Assembly (NCBI RefSeq): GCF_013155545.1
Contig: NZ_JABJVV010000008.1
Coordinates: 230,460 to 294,459 of the forward strand
Length of the DNA stretch: 64,000 nucleotides
Direction: 5' to 3'
DNA from: Caenimonas soli
Lineage (GTDB): Bacteria; Pseudomonadota; Gammaproteobacteria; Burkholderiales; Burkholderiaceae_C
Notes under the pieces: generated by a model
Database searches by the model: none
What the model was told of the DNA's origin: nothing
Seen by the model: only the letters and a program-made list of their open reading frames with translations
Program-made: the position numbers and the translations under genes
Shown here: piece after piece, positions 56,184 through 64,000 of the stretch
Layout of the letters: the number at the start of each line of letters is the position of its first letter
Position numbering within the stretch: position 1 is the first letter of the stretch

Positions 56184-58109
56184 TCAGAGTACCGCCAGAT
56201 CAGCGCGGGCCTGGGCGAGTTCTCGGGCTGCGTTTTCCGCCTGCGCCCGCAGCTGATTCGCTCGGGCAGTAGTTTTTTGGGTGAAACCGGCGAGCTCGGC
56301 CGGACCGGCAGCGAGCACTCCTTCTATGGCTTTCCGGCGAGCCGTGTACTTCGCACGGACCGCATTCCGGTCGGCTTCTGTGACCGCGGTGTTCGGGTTG
56401 AACGTGAACCGGCGCTCACAGCTCGCCCGCCAGTCCATGACTGCGCGCGTCAGGTTCGGGCCGAACCCTTTCACCTGCATCACAGCGCCTCGCGTCACGT
56501 CAGCGGCTGTTTCGATGCCAAACGATTTCAGGGCGCTCTTGCGCCCAGCTCCGACACCCGGAATGTCTGCGCTGTCGATAAAAAACCCGTCCAGGAACTT
56601 CTGTTTCTGCCGGTCCTGGGCCGTGCTCTTGAGTTGCTCGAGTTCCCTCGCCTCCGCCTGGGACAGCTGTTCGTATTCGACCTTGAGTTTCTCCAGCGCG
56701 GAGCGCTTGGCCAGGAACCCCTCGGGACCGGCCTCCTGCCTCAGTTTGCCGACCAGGTCGTTGTACGTGCGCTCTGCTTGTTCGACGGAGTACTTGCGCC
56801 CTGAACGCTCGCGGATGCGCTCGGGCGACTCCTTGGGCTTTCGATTGGCAAAGGCGAACCACGTCACCCCACCCCACAGCAGCCAAGCCTTCGGAAAGAT
56901 GAAAAACATGACCACGCAGAACGCAATCGTGAGGTCCGCACCCAGCGTGCTGCCCTTCTGAGCAGCAGCGCCGGTCACAGACCTGCCTTGGGGTGAGTAG
57001 GACCGCGGGTCAGGAACTGCGAGCGCCGGCGGCGGAGTGACTGCTGTGATTCGGGCCCAGACCTGGGTGAGCATGAAACCGTTGCCCGCGTGGGTGACCG
57101 TGCTACCCAAGTCTATGAAGTAGACGATGCCCTTCTGCTCGAGGGCACACCATGGACAGGCGCTCAAGTGCCCGGGGAAGACGTGAGTCCTGGAGGACGC
57201 GCACTTCTTCAGGTGCTGCCGCTGTGCGTCCAGCGCCTGAACCCACTGGGAGGCGGTCGGCCGGCCCGAATTCGTCCCACGCTCCGTGAATGCCTGGTGG
57301 AACATGGCCTCCATCGCGTCCGGAACCATCGACAAGCTGATGGAGCCGGGCGGAGGGCCAATTCCTCGGTTCTGCGCGTCTCGGGCGTACGCGTACCGAA
57401 ACTCCTTGATGTCAGTCTCAAGCGCGTCCCCAACGCCTTTGCGCAAAGGAACGCCCGAATAGGGATGTCTGCCTCCGAACAGCACGTGAAAGATAAGGAG
57501 CGCCAGGCCGAAATTGTCGTGATTCGATGTCCTGGTGACGCCCTTGAAAGAGGAGATGCCCTGAAGCTCCGGCGGCGTGAAGTGCGAAACGCCAACCTCA
57601 CACAGATGCACAGTGTCCTTGGCGCGAATCTGGTACGAGTCGCTATCGATGAGGACGACCTGGCTGTCCCCTCCCACCATGACGTTGCCTTGGTTCACGT
57701 CGCCCAGGACGTGGCCATGCGAGTGCAGCGTGTCGAACGCAGCCGCGGTGTTTCGGGCGACATAGAGCAGGAAGTCCCAGCCCACGTTCGGCCGCTGCTG
57801 CCGACGGTGCTTCGGTCCGTAGACCATGTGAACGGGGTCACGGCCAGTCACCTTGGCCATGAGGAACCCCACCACGGCCCCGCCCTTTTGCTTGTGCAGA
57901 GTGTCCTGGGGCCAGGCGGCGTACTTCAAGAGGCTGGCGTCCGCAGCCTGCGTCATGAAGGCCAGTTTCGATTGCTTCTTGGCATCCGGCGGCGACAAAT
58001 ACACCTTCGCGACAAAACCCGGGGCGCCCGGAGTCTCATACACGGCACCCTCGCCTCCACGACCGAGCTCGTGGCCTATCTGGATGGGGTTTCCGCGCGA
58101 GTTGAACAA
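56184..58109 (-). CDS. Protein kinase-like protein with helix-hairpin-helix domain (TerY-P triad kinase)
   Basis: 641-aa protein. Kinase domain 1-~300: G-loop GRGGEGAVY (16-24), Lys35, catalytic loop GDVNQGN (Asp137, Asn142; the usual HRD replaced by LGD), metal motif LIDSDSYQI (Asp155 in DSD) and TPPELQG. Then a zinc-ribbon-like CPWC, two adjacent membrane helices (~395-430), a coiled coil and a helix-hairpin-helix (IPGVGAGRKSALKSFGI). This architecture is known from the kinase of the TerY-phosphatase-kinase triad described by Anantharaman, Iyer and Aravind. 18 bp after the PP2C gene. Confidence 0.85.
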   Translation of the reverse strand: MFNSRGNPIQIGHELGRGGEGAVYETPGAPGFVAKVYLSPPDAKKQSKLAFMTQAADASLLKYAAWPQDTLHKQKGGAVVGFLMAKVTGRDPVHMVYGPKHRRQQRPNVGWDFLLYVARNTAAAFDTLHSHGHVLGDVNQGNVMVGGDSQVVLIDSDSYQIRAKDTVHLCEVGVSHFTPPELQGISSFKGVTRTSNHDNFGLALLIFHVLFGGRHPYSGVPLRKGVGDALETDIKEFRYAYARDAQNRGIGPPPGSISLSMVPDAMEAMFHQAFTERGTNSGRPTASQWVQALDAQRQHLKKCASSRTHVFPGHLSACPWCALEQKGIVYFIDLGSTVTHAGNGFMLTQVWARITAVTPPPALAVPDPRSYSPQGRSVTGAAAQKGSTLGADLTIAFCVVMFFIFPKAWLLWGGVTWFAFANRKPKESPERIRERSGRKYSVEQAERTYNDLVGKLRQEAGPEGFLAKRSALEKLKVEYEQLSQAEARELEQLKSTAQDRQKQKFLDGFFIDSADIPGVGAGRKSALKSFGIETAADVTRGAVMQVKGFGPNLTRAVMDWRASCERRFTFNPNTAVTEADRNAVRAKYTARRKAIEGVLAAGPAELAGFTQKTTARANQLRAQAENAARELAQARADLAVL

Positions 58110-58127
58110 GATGCCGCCTCTGCTTCG

Positions 58128-58889
58128 TCAGGGCACCAGGAGCGCTAAGGCCAGCGTCTTGTCATCGTCCGTGCGCTCGTTGACTCTTTCGCTGTTCAGG
58201 AAATCAACAAGCGCCGCAGCGAGCTCGTCCTCCTTGCCTTCTCCCACTGACGAGAGCACCTTGTAGAACGGAGCGAAGAAGGGCTCATGCGCCGTGTTGG
58301 TGGACATGTTCAGCGCAAGCCGCTGCAGTCCGTCGCTGAACGCGGCAACCTTGGTCACCTGCACTTGGTACACCCGAGACTTCAACACTGTCACTGCGTC
58401 GTCATCGGTTACGAAGTGGGTCATGTTGGCGTACTCGCCAGTCATGGGCTCCACCGCAAGCTCCAGCCCCTGCCCTGCATCCAGAACGATGCCGCCGTCT
58501 CCAATCTGAAAAACCAAGGCAGCGGTGGGGAGCACGATGGCGCCCAGAAACGTGCAGGCAAAGTCCCGGGCGACTAGCCCTTCTGCTGCTGCCAGGTGGT
58601 AGACGTGTTCGCGGACCGCAGTGACACAGCCGACCGCCCACTCATCGCTCAAGCCGAACTCGACTTGCGCCACGTATTGCTCGAGGTACTTCGCTGCAGC
58701 CTGGATGGCTTCGTCAGCGCCCTTGCCCCCATGGCTAGCACTCCCTGCTCCGTCAGCGACAAAAACCGACAGCAGCGGCAGTCCACCAGCAGTCTGGTGG
58801 ATTTGCGCCCAGCAACTGTCCTCGCAAGGTTTACCGCTTGAGGTGTGTGAAGTTCCGGGCTGTGAAGTGGCTACTACCCGCCAGCTCAC
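58128..58889 (-). CDS. PP2C-family protein phosphatase (TerY-P triad)
   Basis: 253-aa metal-dependent Ser/Thr phosphatase. Motifs: [20 protein letters not shown] (first metal Asp), [23 protein letters not shown] and [23 protein letters not shown] (later metal Asp). It would oppose the kinase encoded next. Overlaps the vWA gene by 4 bp. Confidence 0.9.
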   Translation of the reverse strand: MSWRVVATSQPGTSHTSSGKPCEDSCWAQIHQTAGGLPLLSVFVADGAGSASHGGKGADEAIQAAAKYLEQYVAQVEFGLSDEWAVGCVTAVREHVYHLAAAEGLVARDFACTFLGAIVLPTAALVFQIGDGGIVLDAGQGLELAVEPMTGEYANMTHFVTDDDAVTVLKSRVYQVQVTKVAAFSDGLQRLALNMSTNTAHEPFFAPFYKVLSSVGEGKEDELAAALVDFLNSERVNERTDDDKTLALALLVP

Positions 58890-59560
58890 ACGGAGGTCCA
58901 GCCGGAAGGCGGAGTCAGCGCGACGTCAGTGCCGGGGGTCGATTGCGAGACCGACTTAAGCGAGCTCGAAAGCCACTTGAACATGTCGCGGAATCGCAGG
59001 CCGTCCAACGACAGAGGTTCACGCAGGCTGATTTGGCTCAGGACATCCATGTTTGCACCCTTCACACCCACAGCGAAGAAGGCGAATTTCTTGCTACTGT
59101 CGCCTTCACGCACGGCGGCCGCTGCTGTTTTCCACTCGTCTGTCGGGCCACCGTCGGTGATAAGGAAAATCCAGGGACGGTAGTACGAGATGCCATTCTT
59201 CTTGTACTCCGCCTTGCGGTCGTCGACCATCTGAAGCGCTTGGTGAATGGCCGCCCCCATTGGGGTGTCGCCTTGGCTATGCAGCTGCGGAGCAATGAAC
59301 GACTCTGCGCCGGTGAATGGCATCTCAATGCGCACCGGACCAAACGTGACGATTCCCACTTCGACGCGCTTCATGGCGAGGGAATCAGCGCAAAGCTCGT
59401 CTCGAAACAGCGTCAGACCGGAATTCAGCTCATTGATGGGAGCGCCTTGCATTGAGCCGGACACATCGAGGAGGAGCACGCAAGGGCATCGCGGCTCGGG
59501 GTTGTCGGCGAACTCGCCGGCACCAAATGAAATCTGCTCAGTCAACGTACTTCCTTTCAA
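58886..59560 (-). CDS. TerY-like vWA domain protein
   Basis: 224-aa von Willebrand factor A domain. MIDAS residues: [11 protein letters not shown] (Asp32, Ser34, Ser36), a mid-domain [13 protein letters not shown] (Thr) and [12 protein letters not shown] (Asp). Cytoplasmic; corresponds to TerY, the metal-binding member of the triad. Starts the vWA-PP2C-kinase operon after the small basic gene. Confidence 0.88.
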   Translation of the reverse strand: MKGSTLTEQISFGAGEFADNPEPRCPCVLLLDVSGSMQGAPINELNSGLTLFRDELCADSLAMKRVEVGIVTFGPVRIEMPFTGAESFIAPQLHSQGDTPMGAAIHQALQMVDDRKAEYKKNGISYYRPWIFLITDGGPTDEWKTAAAAVREGDSSKKFAFFAVGVKGANMDVLSQISLREPLSLDGLRFRDMFKWLSSSLKSVSQSTPGTDVALTPPSGWTSV

Positions 59561-59590
59561 ATCGTTGCTATCGTCACTCTCGGCACGGGG

Positions 59591-59803
59591 TCACCGCCGC
59601 CCGCCAAACAGCGACTTGAGCAAGCTCCAGAAGCTGAATGTCGTTCGGGAGTACACGCGGTTGTACGCAGCACGCTTCGGGTTAGTCAGCCAGCCCCATC
59701 CACGTGGAGCCTTGACACCGAGGCTGTGCGCTATGAACCGTTTGGGCGACGTGCGTGCCGCAATCATCTTCTTGATGGATGGCTTACGCATGCCGAACTT
59801 CAT
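59591..59803 (-). CDS. Small basic protein leading the TerY-P operon
   Basis: 70-aa, Lys/Arg-rich protein MKFGMRKPSIKKMIAARTSP with a WGWLTNPKRAAYNRVYSRTT core. Similar short domains occur in many phage- and defence-associated genes and are of unknown function; I recognise the pattern but not a named family. GGAGGG at the right distance supports ATG 59803 over 59836. It ends 30 bp before the vWA gene, so it is probably the first gene of that operon. Confidence 0.7.
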   Translation of the reverse strand: MKFGMRKPSIKKMIAARTSPKRFIAHSLGVKAPRGWGWLTNPKRAAYNRVYSRTTFSFWSLLKSLFGGRR

Positions 59804-60774
59804 GACACTCCCTCCGAATGCATAGTAGAACCCCATCTACATTTTGTTGCAAGGAACCTTTAACACTCGCCTTGATTGACGCGCCTTGATTAAATACTTT
59901 TGTTTCAATGCGTCCTCTGTTCGCCTGCTACTCGACGCCCACACGAATGGGGTCGTCCGTGAGGCGGGGATGCAGAGGCTGTAAAAGTGCTAGATGCGAC
60001 GACGCGTCAACAGTACGAAGTTCGCTGTGCAGGAATAGATGCCCAAGAGAGGCGCCAACCCTTCGGCAACCGCTCCCGATAGGCACTGGGGAACATGGGT
60101 ATTTCGGCGCCAAGTGAGCGGGAATGGCACAAGAAGGACCGCTATCAACGCCTTGTGGGGCTGGTGTGGGTTTGAGATTTTCAGGCCATCGTCGACTTCG
60201 ATTCCCAAGTAGCCGACGGGTGCTTTCCAGACATTTGCGCGATGGCAATAGAGGCATGGCCGCTTTGCCCTAAAGGGACGCTTCAACAATCCACCCTGTC
60301 GGCTCTATTGGGAAGGACCTTTGCTATCGCTGCTGATGCTGCCGACCGGATCTCATTGCTGGGGTGTGGGGGAAGAAGTCATTCTTCAGTTCCTTCTCGG
60401 CTTGCATCATCTGCCTCTCGGGGTGAACAAATCGCGATTTTGATGAGGCGGCCAAGCCCATGCGTCTCAGACGCACAGCTAATACAGCGCTCCGGCGGAA
60501 CCACCGTCCGCCACTCTCGCAAGGGATTAGCGGGCACGTTACTGACGGTTCAGTCGAGCCAGCATCGATTGCGGTGACCGAACGCGCCCCTTCAAAGTTC
60601 CCGATGCGCGTCCACACTAGTGTCGAGGGGCTCGGCCACGTCCCTGCTACGCCGAACCTTCGGGCTGTGAATCCGCTAGTGCATGGTCAACGCGCATACG
60701 TTGCCCTCCCCTAAGTAGAGGTAGCGGAACTGGTCGTTTTCGGCTAAAAAGCGTTCGAACAGCAAGGGGGTCCA
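59804..60774. other. Long intergenic stretch without a supported gene
   Basis: 971 bp between divergent operons. A minus-strand frame at 59,990-60,289 (CLYCHRANVWKAPVGYLGIE) has a CxxC pair but no clear start or relatives I know. Promoters for both operons must be here. I see no tRNA, repeat array or transposon end. Confidence 0.4.
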
Positions 60775-63339
60775 ATGGCAGACGACACGGTTCCGGGCGA
60801 TACCGATGCCCATGCGAAGGGGGAGTACTTCTTCCTAGACATGGGGCGAGAGCAGTACGGTGAGTGCACCGTCGTTCGATTTGGCAAGAAGTGCGTGCTC
60901 ATCGACGGCGCGCACTACGGCGACATCGATGGCCAAGACGAGTCCGCCTCAGTCCCTGAGCAGCTCGCCGAAATCTTCGGGAAAGAGGCCCCGTTTCACT
61001 TTGACCTAGTCGTCGTCACGCACTGCCACGCGGACCACATCGGTTGTCTTCCCCAGTTGGTACAGGAAGGCATCGTCACGGCCGACTGGGCGCTGATCAC
61101 TCACCCCGAACTCGGGTTCGGAAGGTCCGCAGACCCGGACGACACGCATGCCGACCTCGCTGACCCGAGGGCGGCGGCGCTGGCAGCCCTACTTCGTGAA
61201 GAGGACATGACGTTCCTTTCGGACGCCGCGCTCGAACGATTTGCGGACGCTGTCAAGGGCGTCGAGGCGCGATACATAGAGTTCATTGACGCTCTCACTG
61301 AAAAGGGAACGACCGTAATCGAATACGAGGGTGAACCGCTGCCAGAAGATCTTGTCAAGCAACTGAAGCCCACCGGCATTCGGTTACTTGGCCCATCTAC
61401 GAAGCAGCTTCTCTTGTGCACGGAGCAAATCGGGCGCACCAATAAAGATGCAGCTGATGCAGTGAAGGATGTGTTGGCGAACGATCCTGAGATTGATGAA
61501 ATCGGCCTCTACCGACGTCTTTTGCAGCAGCTGGATGACTCCGCTGATGGCGGATACGGGCGCGGCGCGGCAATGAACTGCCAGAGCATTACCTTTGCAT
61601 TCGGCCCTCCAGAGGAGCGTGTATTGCTCGCCGGGGACATGCAATTCGCCGACCCTGACGTGAGGGGTGTCGACGTGGAAATGGATGCATTGCGTCAGAT
61701 CGTGCGTGATGCCGGCCCGTACGTGATGTTCAAGACGACCCATCACACAAGCCACAACGGCGTCGACGTATCGGTACTCAAGGAGCTGGGCAATCCTGCC
61801 CTGATTGTCCACAGCGGCGGGTGGAACGATCCAAAGCATCCCGATCCTTCGACGCTCGAGACCTTGAAGAGCCGTCGTGCCAAGATTAAGTTCGCTCGCA
61901 CGGACCGCAACGGAATGATCTGCGTGCGCCCGCATATGCCGGTCGACAAGGCTATTGCGTACGCGGACGGAAAGCTGAACGATTTCTCTGACAACGCGCG
62001 GGACGTGGCACCGCCTCCGGCCGGCGGGATCGTCACGATTGCACCAACTTTGCCTGGTTCAGTCCTTCCGCCGCCAGCGCCACAACAACCATCGCTGAGC
62101 ACGCCGCAGATCGTCATCATCAACCTCCCGCCGGGGCCGGTCGACATGAGCGTGGCGGGCGTTGAGATCGCGGTGAGGACTCCAGGCCAGCTGGCCTCGG
62201 TACTAGGCCCCCGAAGCGGCCCAGCGGATCCTCAGGGGATGCCCGTTTTGGCGAGTGGGCGGACTACCCTACCGCCACTTCTGTTTGTCACCAACTCGGA
62301 CGCACTCCGGGCGAGCATTGGGCAAAAAGGCGCAGGTACCGCACTGGCAATGATTGGCGGTCCGCACGAGCTGCTCGATTTCAAGGGGACAGCACAGGCA
62401 ACGGCAGATCAGGTCCGAACAAAGCTGGGAGGGGGCCGATATGCAGGCGTCGTCATTCTTGGCGGATACGATGTGGTGCCCAGCCATATCGTGGACGTAC
62501 TCGACCCTTCGGTGCGCCAGGCGCTGGGCAGCGCTGTCTACGACGATCACGACCACTACTACGTGTGGTCCGACGAGTTGTATACCGACTCCGACGGTGA
62601 TCTGAGTGGCGAGTTTCCAGTATCTCGGATACCTGATGGTAAGGACGCCAGCTTGCTCATACGCGGTTTGTCCAGTCGGGGTATCGAGGGCAAGGACTCA
62701 TTCGGCATCCGCAACATTCGGCGACCATTCGCCGAGAAGGTCTGGAGCGACTCAGGCCCTGGGCAGCTCGAAGTGAGCGAGACTTTCACCAGCGGACTTC
62801 TGCAAGGGCGTTCTCTGACCGGCGGATACCACTATCACATGCTGCACGGCAGCGATGTCGATGGCACGGAGTTCACCGGTGAGTACCTTAGCCGCCGTGG
62901 TGGATCGCCAGTTGCGTTCAATGTGGCGAGCGTGCCCAGACCGTTTGGCGGCGTGGTGTTCTCGGGTTGCTGCTGGGGCGCGTTACCCGTCGACAGGAAG
63001 GCAAAGGATGCTGCGCTTACTGGCGTGCGGGGTAGAACTGCATCCGAATCCATCGCGTTGTCCTATCTTGATGCGGGAGCGAACGCCTTTGTAGGATGTA
63101 CCGGATCGCACTATTCTGGTCCTGACACCACGCCGGCTCTCAACTACGCGATGGACTTCCACAAGGCCTTCTGGGCTCTGATTCGAGGCTCAGATGCCTC
63201 TGCTGCCAAGGCTCTGCATGAGGCGAGGTTGCAATTTGGCAAGCAAATAGTTCAAAAAAGCGCTACTCTGGACGAGATTGACCTAGCACGCCGCTTGAAG
63301 AATCGTTCACAATTCACATGTTTAGGTTTGGGCTGGTAA
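60775..63339 (+). CDS. Metallo-beta-lactamase domain fused to a caspase/gingipain-like protease domain
   Basis: 854-aa fusion. N-terminal MBL fold (~15-385) of the ComEC/Rec2-like type: HxHxDH at 83-88 (HCHADH), Asp288 in LLAGDMQ, His323/324/327 in KTTHHTSH. A Pro-rich linker (~405-450) leads to a clan-CD peptidase-like domain (~490-830): LGGYDVVP, SDELYTDSDGDLSGEFPVSRIP as in C25 gingipains, His691 in YHMLHGS and Cys732/733 in VVFSGCCWG. No signal peptide. I infer an intracellular nuclease-or-hydrolase coupled to a protease, a pattern of conflict systems. AAGGGGG lies 5 bp before the ATG. Confidence 0.8.
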   Translation: MADDTVPGDTDAHAKGEYFFLDMGREQYGECTVVRFGKKCVLIDGAHYGDIDGQDESASVPEQLAEIFGKEAPFHFDLVVVTHCHADHIGCLPQLVQEGIVTADWALITHPELGFGRSADPDDTHADLADPRAAALAALLREEDMTFLSDAALERFADAVKGVEARYIEFIDALTEKGTTVIEYEGEPLPEDLVKQLKPTGIRLLGPSTKQLLLCTEQIGRTNKDAADAVKDVLANDPEIDEIGLYRRLLQQLDDSADGGYGRGAAMNCQSITFAFGPPEERVLLAGDMQFADPDVRGVDVEMDALRQIVRDAGPYVMFKTTHHTSHNGVDVSVLKELGNPALIVHSGGWNDPKHPDPSTLETLKSRRAKIKFARTDRNGMICVRPHMPVDKAIAYADGKLNDFSDNARDVAPPPAGGIVTIAPTLPGSVLPPPAPQQPSLSTPQIVIINLPPGPVDMSVAGVEIAVRTPGQLASVLGPRSGPADPQGMPVLASGRTTLPPLLFVTNSDALRASIGQKGAGTALAMIGGPHELLDFKGTAQATADQVRTKLGGGRYAGVVILGGYDVVPSHIVDVLDPSVRQALGSAVYDDHDHYYVWSDELYTDSDGDLSGEFPVSRIPDGKDASLLIRGLSSRGIEGKDSFGIRNIRRPFAEKVWSDSGPGQLEVSETFTSGLLQGRSLTGGYHYHMLHGSDVDGTEFTGEYLSRRGGSPVAFNVASVPRPFGGVVFSGCCWGALPVDRKAKDAALTGVRGRTASESIALSYLDAGANAFVGCTGSHYSGPDTTPALNYAMDFHKAFWALIRGSDASAAKALHEARLQFGKQIVQKSATLDEIDLARRLKNRSQFTCLGLGW

Positions 63340-63357
63340 ACCTGTTAGGAGGCGCTT

Positions 63358-63705
63358 ATGGCCACGAGAAATGGAACCAACAGGGAAGTGCAAGTCGCAT
63401 TGAGTCGCGACTTGCCTGATTGGAAAGTAAGTGCGTCGCAAGGGCATCAGGACGAGAGCGACACCGCAGCTGCGAACGTTTCGCAGCGAGTCGCGGGTAT
63501 CGATGAACTGAAGAAGAAATTTCTGGGAAAGAGGACCTTCGTTCGTGGTGCGAACCTACGCCAACCGCCCGCAGACGGCACGGTCGTAGTCGATGCACCG
63601 AAGAAAAAGAAGGGCGTTGTGACTGTCCGGATCGAACCCAAGACCGGCGGCGCCGCAAAGGTCGCTGACTTTCGCAACGGCAAGATCACAATCGTTCAAG
63701 GCTAG
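63358..63705 (+). CDS. Small lysine-rich protein, partner of the MBL-protease gene
   Basis: 115-aa protein of unknown family. Low-complexity N-terminal third, then a charged core (RVAGIDELKKKFLGKRTFVRG) and a DAPKKKKGVVTVRIEPKTGG region. An AGGAGG box precedes the ATG, and it starts 18 bp after the MBL-protease stop, so the two form an operon. It could be a substrate or regulator of the protease; nothing in the sequence proves this. Confidence 0.75.
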   Translation: MATRNGTNREVQVALSRDLPDWKVSASQGHQDESDTAAANVSQRVAGIDELKKKFLGKRTFVRGANLRQPPADGTVVVDAPKKKKGVVTVRIEPKTGGAAKVADFRNGKITIVQG

Positions 63706-63792
63706 CTGTGATGTTTCAATAGGTTGTTCACCCGGAAGAGTCTGGGAGACTGGAGTTACGACGCTTCAGCACTCTCAGAGGAATTCCCCCGG

Positions 63793-64000
63793 ATGAACAG
63801 CCATAAGAATGCCAGATTGACCTTCGAGGGTCGCAAATTGCTTGTTGAACGCATTTCTGTCCTGGGGCTGATGCCCGCGGCCGAGGCCGCGGGCATCAGC
63901 CGCCAGACTGCGCGCAAGTGGCTTCGGCGCTTTGAACAAGGCGGCGAGAACAGCTTGAGGGATCGCAGTTCGCGTCCGGCGCGCACGCGCAGTACCGTGG
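63793..64000 (+). CDS. IS481-family transposase, N-terminal part (runs off window)
   Basis: MNSHKNARLTFEGRKLLVER followed by an HTH (AAEAAGISRQTARKWLRRF) and DRSSRPARTRST, the standard N-terminus of IS481 transposases. The DDE core lies beyond 64,000. The left end of the insertion sequence must be in ~63,706-63,792, but I could not fix the terminal repeat without the other end. Confidence 0.82.
   Translation, partial: MNSHKNARLTFEGRKLLVERISVLGLMPAAEAAGISRQTARKWLRRFEQGGENSLRDRSSRPARTRSTV

Noticed and set aside
59804..60774. Right end of the Tn7-like element
   Set aside because: I looked for inverted copies of the AATTAAAGTC sites here and in other intergenic gaps and found none.

Overview
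The window looks like a chromosome segment of a GC-rich betaproteobacterium of the order Burkholderiales, probably Comamonadaceae. This rests on gene content and order (nasA end - ybiB - cobA; pmbA / darP - mog; an Anbu-type proteasome homologue) and on an AGCTATC...GATAGCT terminator of a kind I associate with that family. It is an inference, not a database match.

Region 1 (1-26,300) is ordinary core chromosome: the end of assimilatory nitrate reductase with ybiB and cobA, a flavoprotein, a hybrid histidine kinase, rpsU - yqeY, pmbA, darP, mog, cysE, trmJ, suhB, mscS, mutS, Anbu plus two hydrolases, uppP, an ECF sigma factor with a cupin partner, small membrane proteins, a LytS/LytR-type two-component pair and a DUF1127 gene. 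Two REP-like palindromic repeats sit between genes.

Region 2 (26,304-about 35,000) is a Tn7-like transposition module. Its left end carries three 20-bp tandem TnsB-type binding sites and cuts a LysR gene after about 14 codons. Inside lie a frameshifted tniQ with an XRE regulator on the minus strand, and tnsA - tnsB - tnsC1 - small ORF - tnsC2 - tniQ2 on the plus strand. A segment holding the TnsB C-terminal tail plus tnsC has been duplicated in tandem, so the element has two TnsC ATPases, two TniQ proteins and a free-standing TnsB-tail peptide. No Cas gene or CRISPR array was seen. The right end was not found and may lie outside the window.

Region 3 (35,200-47,490) is bracketed by two tRNA 3' fragments, tRNA-Lys(CTT) with its terminator and a tRNA-Asn. 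These look like attachment-site scars of integrative elements. Between them lies a metabolic cluster: DJ-1/PfpI protein, MFS transporter, cupin, 7Fe-type ferredoxin, XRE-cupin regulator, an SDR remnant, an ornithine cyclodeaminase-family enzyme, a fused molybdopterin oxidoreductase/ferredoxin reductase, an AtoE-type short-chain fatty acid transporter and a LysR regulator.

Region 4 (47,490-64,000) is a defence-type island: a degraded XRE gene, an unrecognised 301-aa protein, a complete Wadjet jetABCD operon (minus strand), a TerY-P-like triad (vWA - PP2C - Ser/Thr kinase with helix-hairpin-helix) led by a 70-aa basic protein, an 854-aa fusion of a metallo-beta-lactamase domain to a caspase/gingipain-like protease domain with a 115-aa partner, and the start of an IS481-type transposase running off the window. 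The most novel items are the duplicated TnsB-tail/TnsC arrangement and the MBL-protease fusion operon.
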